NCBI RefSeq assembly: GCF_022230955.1
Contig: NZ_JAKKFI010000024.1
Span: 1 to 53,458 of the forward strand
Reading direction: 5' to 3'
Length of the DNA: 53,458 nucleotides
Source of the DNA: Micromonospora cabrerizensis
Lineage (GTDB): Bacteria; Actinomycetota; Actinomycetes; Mycobacteriales; Micromonosporaceae
How positions within the stretch are numbered: position 1 is the stretch's first letter; each line of letters starts with the position of its first letter. The position numbers and the translations under genes are program-made. This document shows positions 1 to 7,594 of this stretch, piece after piece. The notes under the pieces are model-generated. The model was not told the DNA's origin and ran no database searches. It saw only the letters and a list, made by a program, of their open reading frames with translations.

Positions 1-188
1 GAGTCGGGCGGGCGCGGGGCGAGCGGGGCCGCGGGGGGGGCGGGGGCGCCCGCGGCGGCCCGCCGGTCGATCTCGGCGCGGTCGACCGTGACCAGGGCGA
101 ACTCGGCCGCGACGAAGAACGCGTTGCCCGCGGTCAGGGCAACGAACCCGACCAGCGGCAACAGCGTCGTCAAGAGCAGGCCGTCGAT
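1..188 (-). CDS. TlyC/CorC (CNNM)-type hemolysin-family membrane protein, N-terminal fragment, possible ATC start
   Basis: Only the first ~62 residues lie in the window; the gene runs off the left edge. A hydrophobic stretch is followed by NAFFVAAEFALVTVDRAEI, the typical first helix of CNNM-domain (DUF21) transporters of the TlyC/CorC type, thought to be membrane ion transporters. No ATG or GTG is available in this frame: a TGA stop lies just upstream, and the first codons are ATC-GAC-GGC-CTG-CTC-TTG. A Shine-Dalgarno-like GAGGTG lies 7 bases before the ATC at 188-186, where homologues would be expected to read M-D-G-L-L. ATC initiation is inferred; CTG (179-177) or TTG (173-171) are alternatives. 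After about residue 43 the frame becomes Ala/Pro-rich low complexity (1-60) where the family normally continues with ordinary helical sequence, so an insertion or a sequence error near the window edge is possible. Confidence 0.7.
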   Translation of the reverse strand, partial: MDGLLLTTLLPLVGFVALTAGNAFFVAAEFALVTVDRAEIDRRAAAGAPAPPAAPLAPRPPD

Positions 189-278
189 GTCGCCTCACCT
201 CGGCGAGATTCTTGCACGACGGCGGCGACCCCTCAGGGGGCCGCCGCCGTCGATGTCCAGATCCCAGGAGTACGCGCC

Positions 279-2477
279 TCAGCCGCCGACCGGCGCCGTC
301 TCCTTGCCGCCCTGCGGCTGCTCCGGCTTGACCGAACGGAGCAGCACGGTCGCCACGTCGATCACCTCGACCTGCTCGCCGGCGCCCTTGCCGTTGACGC
401 CGTCGCTGAGCATCGTCGAGCAGAACGGGCAGCCGACGGCGACCGTCCTCGCCCCGGTGGCCATGGCCTCCTCGACCCGGTCCACGTTGATCCGCTTGCC
501 GATCTTCTCTTCCATCCACATCCGGGCACCGCCGGCGCCGCAGCAGAAGGAACGCTCGCTGTTGCGCGGCATCTCGGTGAGGTCGCCCTCGATGGCGTCC
601 CCGAGCACCTCGCGGGGGGCCGCGAAGACCCGGTTGTGCCGGCCCAGGTAGCAGGGGTCGTGGTAGGTGACCCCGCCGTCGACCGGCTGCACCGGCGTGA
701 GCTTGCCGGTGGAGACCAGGTGGGCCAGCAGCTGGGTGTGGTGGACCACCTCGAACTCACCGCCGAGCTGGCCGTACTCGTTGCCCAGGGTGTTGAAGCA
801 GTGCGGGCAGGTCGCCACGATCTTGCGCTTGGCCTTCTCCCGACCCTCGAACGCCTCGTTCAGCGTCTCGACGTTCTGCTGGGCGAGCATCTGGAAGACG
901 AACTCGTTGCCGATCCGCCGGGCCGGGTCACCGGAGCAGGTCTCGCCCTCGCCCAGGATCGCGAACTTCACCCCGGCCTCGTTGAGCAGGGTGGCCACGG
1001 CCCGGGTGGTCTTCTTGGCCCGGTCCTCGAACGCCCCGGCGCAACCGACCCAGAACAGGTACTCGAAGTCGTCCACCTCGCCGACGCGGGGTACCTCGAA
1101 GTCCAGGCCCTTGGTCCAGTCCTCGCGGGTGTTCTGCGGGGCGCCCCACGGGTTGCCCTTGTTCTCCAGGTTGCGCAGCATCACGCCGGCCTCGGAGGGG
1201 AAGCTCGACTCGATCAGCACCTGGTAACGGCGCATGTCGACGATGTGGTCGACGTGCTCGATGTCCACCGGGCACTGCTCGACGCAGGCGCCGCAGGTGG
1301 TGCAGGACCAGAGGACGTCGGGATCGATGACACCGCCCTCCTCGGCGGTGCCGATCAACGGCTTGTCGGCCTCGGCCAGGGCCAGCACGTCCAGGTGCGC
1401 GAGCTGCGCCTGGGTGGCCTTCTCCTCGCCGGTCAGGTCCTTGCCGCCACCGGCCAGCAGGTAGGGCGCCTTGGCGTAGGCGTGGTCGCGCAGGCTCAGG
1501 ATGAGCAGCTTGGGCGACAGGGGCTTGCCGGTGTTCCAGGCCGGGCACTGCGACTGGCAGCGACCGCACTCGGTGCAGGTGCTGAAGTCCAGCAGACCCT
1601 TCCAGCTGAACTGCTCGACGTGGGCGACGCCGAACTGGTCCTTCTCGGGGTCGGCCTCCTCGAAGTCGAGCGGCTTGCCCTGGCTCGTCATCGGGCGCAG
1701 CGCCCCGAGGCCGGAGCCGGCCGGCCGGGCCGGCTCGCGCTTGAAGAAGATGTTGGGGAACGCCAGGAAACGGTGCCAGGCGACACCCATGGTGACGTTC
1801 AGCGAGATGACGATCAGCCAGGTCATCGAAATAATGATCTTGATGACCGCGGCGACGCTCGTACCGTCCTGCCAGTCGGGCAGTACCGCGCCGACGGCGT
1901 GGCTGACCGGGGTGGCCCAGAACGGGTACTCGAAGTGGTCGGTGGCGACCTTGAAGCCGCGGATCACCAACCCGAAGATGAGGACCAGCAGCACGATCCA
2001 CTCGACGAAGTAGCCCTGCCACATCGTCGAGCCCGTGAACCGGGACCGCCCGCCCGGCCGGCTCGGCCGGTTGCGAAGCCGGATCGCCATCAGCACCAGG
2101 ATGCCGACCACGCTCAGCACGGTGATGACCTCGGTGGCCAGACCGAAGATCGTCCAGTGCCCGATGATCGGCAGCCCGCCGGTCGGGCTGACCACCTCGA
2201 AGTACGCCTCGAGCACCAGCAGCGACAGCACGACGAAGCCGACCATCACGAACCAGTGCGCGGCACCCACCACGCCCCACTTGAGCATCCGGGTGTGACC
2301 GGCGGTCTCCACCAGCATGGTCCTGGCGCGGGTGACCTTGTCCGTGAACCGCTCCGGCGCGGGCTGCCCGAGCCGGATGACTGCCACCATCTTCAGGACC
2401 GCACGCACCGCAAGCCACACCGCCACGGCGGTGATGGCGGCCGCGAGGATCGTGGTGACGATCTGGACGCTGCCCAT
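279..2477 (-). CDS. Membrane-bound (Fe-S)-binding oxidoreductase, HdrD/GlpC-like
   Basis: A 732-residue redox protein. The N-terminal third has about six membrane segments. Two [4Fe-4S] motifs follow (CTECGRCQSQCP and CTTCGACVEQCP), then a pair of cysteine-rich CCG-type domains (CPHCFNTLGNEY, FCCGAGGARMW, CPFCSTML). This matches the actinobacterial iron-sulfur reductases related to heterodisulfide reductase subunit D and mycobacterial Rv0338c, which are thought to pass electrons between the membrane and a cytoplasmic partner; donor and acceptor are unknown. I chose the ATG at 2477 because GGGGAGG lies 8 bases upstream. An in-frame ATG at 2528 would add 17 residues but has no ribosome site. 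A short palindrome lies upstream of that longer start. The gene appears to be transcribed alone. Confidence 0.9.
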   Translation of the reverse strand: MGSVQIVTTILAAAITAVAVWLAVRAVLKMVAVIRLGQPAPERFTDKVTRARTMLVETAGHTRMLKWGVVGAAHWFVMVGFVVLSLLVLEAYFEVVSPTGGLPIIGHWTIFGLATEVITVLSVVGILVLMAIRLRNRPSRPGGRSRFTGSTMWQGYFVEWIVLLVLIFGLVIRGFKVATDHFEYPFWATPVSHAVGAVLPDWQDGTSVAAVIKIIISMTWLIVISLNVTMGVAWHRFLAFPNIFFKREPARPAGSGLGALRPMTSQGKPLDFEEADPEKDQFGVAHVEQFSWKGLLDFSTCTECGRCQSQCPAWNTGKPLSPKLLILSLRDHAYAKAPYLLAGGGKDLTGEEKATQAQLAHLDVLALAEADKPLIGTAEEGGVIDPDVLWSCTTCGACVEQCPVDIEHVDHIVDMRRYQVLIESSFPSEAGVMLRNLENKGNPWGAPQNTREDWTKGLDFEVPRVGEVDDFEYLFWVGCAGAFEDRAKKTTRAVATLLNEAGVKFAILGEGETCSGDPARRIGNEFVFQMLAQQNVETLNEAFEGREKAKRKIVATCPHCFNTLGNEYGQLGGEFEVVHHTQLLAHLVSTGKLTPVQPVDGGVTYHDPCYLGRHNRVFAAPREVLGDAIEGDLTEMPRNSERSFCCGAGGARMWMEEKIGKRINVDRVEEAMATGARTVAVGCPFCSTMLSDGVNGKGAGEQVEVIDVATVLLRSVKPEQPQGGKETAPVGG

Positions 2478-2548
2478 CGAGTTGGCCTCCCCGGTCTGCT
2501 GCCTGATGACCTCGCTGCGCTCGGTCATGCAATGCAGCCTACGCGAAG

Positions 2549-2564
2549 GTTACCCAGCGGTAAC
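2549..2564. promoter_or_regulatory. Palindrome GTTACC-N4-GGTAAC upstream of the Fe-S oxidoreductase gene
   Basis: A perfect 6+6 inverted repeat (GTTACC, CAGC, GGTAAC) lies about 70 bases upstream of the chosen start of the Fe-S oxidoreductase. A weak -10-like TAGGCT follows on the minus strand (2541-2536). The arrangement suggests an operator, but no regulator can be named from the sequence. Confidence 0.4.
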
Positions 2565-2685
2565 GTGAGTCATCTCGCAGTAGGCCACGCTGCCTGCGGA
2601 CACCATAGGGGGCCCCACCCGATCCTGCCGGGCAGGGGCTCGGTGAGGTGACGCGTGACCGCCGGTGCGGCGACGCCGAGCCGGC

Positions 2686-2949
2686 TCAGCGCCAGCGGGA
2701 GAGCAACGCCAGCGAGGCGACCATCGCGCCGAAGCCGACCGCGAGGTTCCAGTAGCCCCACGCCATGACCGGGTACTCCTGCTCGGACAGGTAGTAGACG
2801 ACCAGCCAGCCGATCCCGGCGACGATCAGGGCGACCGCGGTGACCGGCAACCACACCGGGCTAGGCTTGCGCGACGACGCCGTCGTCGTCGGACGGACGT
2901 CCGTCGGCGGGGTGTACACCTTCTTCTTACGAACCTGAGACTTGGGCAC
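2686..2949 (-). CDS. crgA: Cell division protein CrgA
   Basis: An 87-residue protein with a basic N-terminus (MPKSQVRKKKVYTPP) and two membrane segments (about residues 32-52 and 65-84) separated by a short YLSEQEYPVMAW loop, the standard layout of CrgA (UPF0233). CrgA is an actinobacterial divisome protein: it binds FtsZ, FtsQ and FtsI in mycobacteria and coordinates septation in Streptomyces. The start is GTG with GGAGA five bases upstream. The neighbourhood (DUF881, trpG, the kinase and penicillin-binding-protein genes) matches the conserved mycobacterial order, which strongly supports the call. It faces away from the DUF881 gene, so promoters for both should lie in 2950-3169. Confidence 0.95.
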   Translation of the reverse strand: MPKSQVRKKKVYTPPTDVRPTTTASSRKPSPVWLPVTAVALIVAGIGWLVVYYLSEQEYPVMAWGYWNLAVGFGAMVASLALLSRWR

Positions 2950-3169
2950 GGCGCTCTCCAGAGGGGTGACGACCTCGTCCGGCCTGACAACCGGGCGCGG
3001 GGGCGACGGTCCATGGCCAATAATGTCGAGAGCTAGCGTAGTCCCGATTGCCCGCCCGGACCACGAATGGGGTCAGGCCGGTGCACGGAGTGACCGAAAG
3101 AGGCGGGACTGTTCGCATCACCGGCCCAGCCGGAGCGGACCGATCCCTGATACGTGGAAGGAACGCTCG

Positions 3170-3970
3170 GTGGAGTACACATCCGGCGCAACCTCCTGGC
3201 AGAAGGTCCTGCGCCGGGCCGCCGCCGGGCTGCTGCCCCGGCGACCGCGTCAACGGCGTCCGGGCTGGTCGATCGGGGTGCCCCTGATCGCCGCCGCGGC
3301 GGGGCTGCTCTTCACCACTTCCGCGACCACCGCCGACGGCACCGCTCTGCGCGAGGACCGGCGACCCCAGCTCAACCAGCTCATCGAGGACCGGCGCGAG
3401 CAGGTTGCGGCGAGCGAGCGACGGGCCGCCACGCTGCGCGGCGAGGTCGAGCAACGCACCAACACACTCGCCGGCTCGGACGTCCCGATCAAGAACCAGC
3501 AGAACCGCGCCCAGGGCAGCCTCCAGTCCGCCGGGTTCACCGCCCTCGCCGGGCCCGGTGTGACGGTTGAGCTGAACGACGCACCGCAGCTCGACCAGAC
3601 CCAGTCGGACGCCAGCAACGACGACCTGGTGGTGCATCAGGGGGACGTCCAGGCGGTGGTCAACGCGCTCTGGGCCGGCGGGGCGGAGGCCATGTCAATC
3701 ATGAATGTCCGCGTGCTCACGACCAGCGCGGTACGCTGCGTCGGTAACACCCTGCTGCTCCATGGTCGGGTGTACTCCCCACCGTTCAAGATCGTGGCGA
3801 TCGGCGATCCCGCTGCCCTCCAGCAGGCCCTCGCCAGCTCTGAGGGAGTCCGGTTGTTCAAGGACGCGGTCGACGACTACCAGCTCGGTTACGAGGAGAC
3901 GACCTCCACGGTGCGGGTTCCGGCATTCGAGGACTCGACCGCCCTGCGCTCGGCTACGGTGCCCAAATGA
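3170..3970 (+). CDS. DUF881 family membrane-anchored protein
   Basis: A 266-residue protein. A basic N-terminus is followed by one membrane segment (about residues 34-52), then a charged coiled-coil stretch (about 55-110) and a DUF881 domain. The family is common in Gram-positive bacteria beside division and cell-wall genes (Rv0012 type) but has no proven biochemical role. The start is GTG at 3170 with GGAAGGA seven bases upstream; longer in-frame starts back to 2942 would overlap crgA and lack a ribosome site. The stop overlaps the sortase ATG (ATGA), so the two are probably co-translated. Confidence 0.88.
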   Translation: MEYTSGATSWQKVLRRAAAGLLPRRPRQRRPGWSIGVPLIAAAAGLLFTTSATTADGTALREDRRPQLNQLIEDRREQVAASERRAATLRGEVEQRTNTLAGSDVPIKNQQNRAQGSLQSAGFTALAGPGVTVELNDAPQLDQTQSDASNDDLVVHQGDVQAVVNALWAGGAEAMSIMNVRVLTTSAVRCVGNTLLLHGRVYSPPFKIVAIGDPAALQQALASSEGVRLFKDAVDDYQLGYEETTSTVRVPAFEDSTALRSATVPK

Positions 3971-5913
3971 CCGGGCCGGACGAGCATCGCGACGGGCGAC
4001 ACCGGAATCAGACCGACGAGCCGACCGATTTCCTGCCCAAGGTCGACCGTCCCGAGCCGGCACCCCGGCCGACCCCGGCCGGCAACTGGCCCGAGCCGGT
4101 GTTGCCCGCGCGACCCGCCGCGTCGCGCCCGCCGACCACCCCCGAACCTTCCCGCGCCGCCGAGCCTCCCCGCGCCGCTGAAGCTCCCCGCGCCTCGGAG
4201 CCGCCCCGCGCCGCCGAAGCTCCCCGCGCCGCTGAGCCGAATCGCGCCGTCGAGCCGAATCGCGCCGCTGAAGCTCCCCGCACCTCGGAGCCGCCCCGCG
4301 CCGCCGAGCCTCCTCGGGAGGCTCGGCCCGCTGTGCCGCCGCCTGGCCGCACGCCGACCACCGACCATCTCGGACGGCCGACGACCGGTCGACCCGATCC
4401 GGCCCGCACCCCGGGTCGCCCTGGCGTGGAAGCCCCTCCGCCCTGGCCGGGCAACACGGCGCACCGGCCGAGCCCGCAGGGTGGGGCAAACCCTCCCCCT
4501 CCGGTGACCCCCGGCCTACCGCAGACCCCGATGAACCAGGCCTCGGTTCGGCCGGCTGCGCCCGGCAACGCCCCGACCCGACCTTCCTGGCCCAGCGCCT
4601 CGTCCACCCGACCGGCCGGCGCCGCACCCACCCCGCCACCGGCGACCGCCGGGGGGCAGAGTGCAGCCCCGAGCAGCCCGGGTGCTTCCGGCGGAATGCC
4701 GACCCACCCGACCGCAGGCGCGACAGGCCGGCCCGTCCCGTCCGGCCCGTCGACCCCGCCGGTCGCCGACTCGCCGACCGCGTTCATACCTCAGGTCACC
4801 GCCCGACCCGCGCGCCCCACCGGCTCCCCGGCCGTGCCGATCTCACCGGCCGCCCCCGACCGCGTGCCGGCAGCCGGGCAGGACAGCCTCTCTCCGACCG
4901 GGCCGGGCCGTGTCCCGCCGCCCGGGCCCGGCCGGGTTTCGCCCGCAGGGCCGGGTCGGGTCTCTCCCGCGGGGCCCGATCGCGCCGTCGACCCCGGCGC
5001 CACCGCGCTGATCCCGACCGTGCCCGCCACACCCGCGACCCGGCCGCCAGCCATGGACTCGACGGCGCTGATGGGTGCCGTGCCCCGTACCTCGGTGCCC
5101 GACGAGCAGACCGGTGGCGGCGACAACCCCGCCGAGCCTCCCCGACCCCGACGCGGCGAACGCGTGGTCCAACTCCGGCCACACCAGACCGGCGAGGGCT
5201 ACAAGAGCGTCTACTCCGAGCTCACCCGGCCGTCGCTCGGCTCCCGGATCCGCAGCGGCATCCGCGTCACCGGCGAGGTCCTGATCACCTTCGGCCTCGT
5301 CGTGCTGCTCTTCGCCGGCTACGAGGTGTGGGGCAAGTCGGCGATCGTCGACGCCCACCAGAACGACCTCAACAGCCAACTCGCGCAGGCGTGGGGCCCG
5401 ACCGACGACCCGACCGTGGTGCCGTCGGCAGGCCCGAGCGTCAAACCGTCGCCACCGGTACGAGGCAAGCCGATCGCGGGCCTCTACATCCCCAAGCTCG
5501 ACAAGAACTGGGTCGTGGTCGAAGGCGTCACCCAACAGGACATCCGCTACGCCCCGGGCCACTACCCGGCCAGTGCGCTGCCCGGCCAGGTGGGCAACTT
5601 CTCCGTCGCCGGCCACCGCAACCGGGCCACCTTCTGGCGACTGGACGAGCTCAACGACGGCGACGCGATCGTCGTCGAGGGCAAGACCGACTGGTACGTC
5701 TACCGGGTGTCGCAGTCGCGGATCGTCCGCCCGACACAGGTGGAGGTGGTGGCACCGGTGCCCGGCGAGCCGGACAAGAAGGCGACCAAGCGGATGCTCA
5801 CCCTGACCACGTGCAACCCGAAGTTCGACAACTACCAGCGCCTGATCATCCACGCCGAACTGGACCGCAGCCAACCCAAGTCAGCGGGCCGCCCGGCGGA
5901 GCTGGGAGGCTGA
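3967..5913 (+). CDS. Class E sortase with a very long proline-rich N-terminal region
   Basis: A 648-residue protein. Residues 1 to about 430 are Pro/Ala/Arg/Glu-rich and low in complexity, including a tandem PRAAE/PRASE-type repeat (4144-4330) and a [12 protein letters not shown] repeat (about 4903-4985). One membrane segment follows (about 433-457), then a sortase fold from about 500 to the end. The catalytic residues are visible: His550 in SVAGHRNR, Cys616 in [10 protein letters not shown] and Arg625 in NYQRLIIH. The TLTTC form is that of actinobacterial class E sortases, which join proteins carrying an LAXTG-type signal to the cell wall or to pili. No clear LAXTG substrate was seen in this window. 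The cytoplasmic Pro-rich tail is much longer than in usual sortases (about 200-350 residues). It overlaps the DUF881 gene by four bases and precedes a small membrane protein. Confidence 0.92.
   Translation: MTGPDEHRDGRHRNQTDEPTDFLPKVDRPEPAPRPTPAGNWPEPVLPARPAASRPPTTPEPSRAAEPPRAAEAPRASEPPRAAEAPRAAEPNRAVEPNRAAEAPRTSEPPRAAEPPREARPAVPPPGRTPTTDHLGRPTTGRPDPARTPGRPGVEAPPPWPGNTAHRPSPQGGANPPPPVTPGLPQTPMNQASVRPAAPGNAPTRPSWPSASSTRPAGAAPTPPPATAGGQSAAPSSPGASGGMPTHPTAGATGRPVPSGPSTPPVADSPTAFIPQVTARPARPTGSPAVPISPAAPDRVPAAGQDSLSPTGPGRVPPPGPGRVSPAGPGRVSPAGPDRAVDPGATALIPTVPATPATRPPAMDSTALMGAVPRTSVPDEQTGGGDNPAEPPRPRRGERVVQLRPHQTGEGYKSVYSELTRPSLGSRIRSGIRVTGEVLITFGLVVLLFAGYEVWGKSAIVDAHQNDLNSQLAQAWGPTDDPTVVPSAGPSVKPSPPVRGKPIAGLYIPKLDKNWVVVEGVTQQDIRYAPGHYPASALPGQVGNFSVAGHRNRATFWRLDELNDGDAIVVEGKTDWYVYRVSQSRIVRPTQVEVVAPVPGEPDKKATKRMLTLTTCNPKFDNYQRLIIHAELDRSQPKSAGRPAELGG
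4144..4330 (+). repeat. Degenerate tandem repeat encoding PRAAE/PRASE units in the sortase N-terminus
   Basis: About a dozen imperfect 12-15 base units of the type CCCCGCGCCGCCGAAGCT encode repeating [18 protein letters not shown] and PPRAAEP peptides. They sit within the cytoplasmic part of the class E sortase. Repeats of this kind change copy number easily and make the region hard to assemble. Confidence 0.75.
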
Positions 5914-5917
5914 CCCG

Positions 5918-6196
5918 ATGTACGCGTTCATCTGGCGCAAGCTGCCGTTCGGCCTGGTCGGAAAGCTGACCGGCTCGGTGCTCCTGGTGGCCGCCACAGT
6001 GGCCCTGCTCTGGTATGTCGCCTTCCCGTGGGCCGAGCCCCTGCTGCCCTTCGACGACGTGCAGGTCGAATCCGGCGTTCCCGCGGAGCCGGGCGACAAC
6101 GCCCCGGTGACCGGGGAAACCCCGGCCGGCGACGAGCACGAGCTGCCGTACGACACCGAGCAGAACAACCCCGTGCCGTCCTCCCCGAGCAGGTGA
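5918..6196 (+). CDS. Small single-pass membrane protein of unknown function
   Basis: A 92-residue protein that starts four bases after the sortase stop and ends two bases before the trpG/pabA start, so it is embedded in the same transcript. One strong hydrophobic segment (about residues 12-31) follows a short basic N-terminus. The C-terminal ~50 residues are acidic and Pro/Gly-rich, which suggests an exposed tail outside the cell. There is no LPXTG or LAXTG signal, so it does not look like a sortase substrate. Its fixed place suggests a role linked to the sortase or DUF881 protein, but no function can be assigned. Confidence 0.8.
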   Translation: MYAFIWRKLPFGLVGKLTGSVLLVAATVALLWYVAFPWAEPLLPFDDVQVESGVPAEPGDNAPVTGETPAGDEHELPYDTEQNNPVPSSPSR

Positions 6197-6198
6197 CC

Positions 6199-6849
6199 AT
6201 GCGGGTTCTGGTGATCGACAACTACGACTCGTTCGTCTTCAACCTCGTGCAGTACCTGGGCCAGCTCGGCGTGGACTGCGACGTCCGCCGCAACGACGAG
6301 ATCGACGTCGCGGAGGTGGGCAGGGTCGGTGCGGACGGCATCCTGCTCTCACCGGGGCCGGGCAGCCCCGAGCGCGCCGGCATCTGCCTGGACGTCATCC
6401 GCGAGTACGCGGGCGAGCTGCCGATCTTCGGCGTCTGCCTCGGCCACCAGGCGATCGGCGAGGCGTTCGGGGCGACCGTGACCCGCGCCCCCGAGCTGCT
6501 GCACGGCAAGACCTCCGAGGTACGGCACCACTCGGTGGGCGTCCTCGCCGGCCTGCCCGACCCGTTCACCGCCACCCGGTACCACTCACTCGCCGTGCTC
6601 CCCGAGACGCTCCCCGACGAGCTGGAGGTGACCGGCTGGACCGGCTCCGGCGTGGTGATGGCGATGCGGCACCGGACGCTGCCCATCGAGGGCGTCCAGT
6701 TCCACCCGGAGTCGGTGCTCACCGAGGGCGGCCACCTGATGTTGGCGAACTGGCTGGCCGGTTGCGGTCACCAGGAGGCACTGGAGCGGGCACCCGCGCT
6801 CGCCGCCGAGGTCAACGCCCGCCGACGGGCCGCGTTCGCCACCAGCTGA
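6199..6849 (+). CDS. trpG: Anthranilate / aminodeoxychorismate synthase glutamine amidotransferase subunit
   Basis: A 216-residue class I glutamine amidotransferase. It begins MRVLVIDNYDSFVFNLVQYL, the hallmark of TrpG/PabA. The nucleophile is Cys80 in GVCLGHQAIGE, and the His169/Glu171 pair lies in VQFHPESV. The enzyme releases ammonia from glutamine for the chorismate-using partner (TrpE or PabB). Tryptophan and folate versions cannot be told apart by sequence, and the mycobacterial gene in the same place carries both names; pabA is the alternative symbol. No chorismate-binding subunit is nearby. The start is two bases after the previous stop, and longer in-frame starts would run into the small membrane protein gene. 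Confidence 0.92.
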   Translation: MRVLVIDNYDSFVFNLVQYLGQLGVDCDVRRNDEIDVAEVGRVGADGILLSPGPGSPERAGICLDVIREYAGELPIFGVCLGHQAIGEAFGATVTRAPELLHGKTSEVRHHSVGVLAGLPDPFTATRYHSLAVLPETLPDELEVTGWTGSGVVMAMRHRTLPIEGVQFHPESVLTEGGHLMLANWLAGCGHQEALERAPALAAEVNARRRAAFATS

Positions 6850-6870
6850 GGCTGCCCCGCCCGGGCCGGG

Positions 6871-7566
6871 TCAACTCCGCAGCGCGTCCTGGACCGCCGG
6901 GTCAGCGGGCGACCGGACTGCTGGCGCACGGCCCCGGAGCGCGTCCCACGCCGCCTTGCCACTGGCGAAGTAGTCCCGGACCGACTTCTCGGCCAGCAGG
7001 GCAGGGCCGCACCCGTCGCACCGGGCGACCACCCCGTCGACGTCGAGGCCGAGATGCCGACACAGGGTCACCGCCCGGGACAGGTGGTAGGACTGGGTCA
7101 CGATCAGGGCCCGCTCGATGCCGTACACCTCGCGCGCCCGAGCGCAACTGTCGTAGGTGTCCAGACCGAACGGGTCGGCCACGACGCGCCGCGGGTCGAC
7201 ACCGCGCTCGGTGAGGTACGACGTCATCACCGCCGGCTCGTCACCCGATGTGCCGCCGCCGTCGCCCGACACGAGGACGACCCTGGCCCGGCCGCTGGTC
7301 ACCAACGCCGCGGCGGTGTCCAGGCGGCCGGCGAGCCGATCACCTGGCCGCTGCCGATCGGCCGACACGGCGGTGCCGAGGACGATCACCACGTCTGCGG
7401 ACGGCGCGTCCGCCTCGTCGTGCACGTGGCCGCGCGCGGCGAACGTCGTCCACAGCCACGGAAGGCTGACGAGGACCAGCACGGCGATGCCCAGGACGAC
7501 CGCCCGGCGAAGGCGACGAGACCGGCCGCTCGCCGGCCCGGCGCCGGAGGCTTCGAGGTCTGTCAT
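6871..7566 (-). CDS. YdcF/SanA-like (DUF218) membrane protein
   Basis: A 231-residue protein with one N-terminal membrane segment (about residues 24-44) and a DUF218 domain. Characteristic stretches include VVIVLGTAV near the start of the domain, RVVLVSGDGGG, SYLTERGV and LIVTQSYHLSRA. YdcF/SanA proteins are linked to envelope integrity and vancomycin sensitivity in enterobacteria; their reaction is not settled. The gene starts 28 bases after the pknB stop on the same strand, so it may be the last gene of the kinase unit. It ends 21 bases from the convergent trpG stop. Confidence 0.85.
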   Translation of the reverse strand: MTDLEASGAGPASGRSRRLRRAVVLGIAVLVLVSLPWLWTTFAARGHVHDEADAPSADVVIVLGTAVSADRQRPGDRLAGRLDTAAALVTSGRARVVLVSGDGGGTSGDEPAVMTSYLTERGVDPRRVVADPFGLDTYDSCARAREVYGIERALIVTQSYHLSRAVTLCRHLGLDVDGVVARCDGCGPALLAEKSVRDYFASGKAAWDALRGRAPAVRSPADPAVQDALRS

Positions 7567-7594
7567 ACCGATGCCCGAGCCCGATGGCGTCGGA

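Noticed and set aside
636..2651. A 671-codon open frame on the plus strand
   Set aside because: It runs antisense through the Fe-S oxidoreductase and reads as His/Asp/Arg-rich sequence without domains, the usual shadow of a GC-rich gene.
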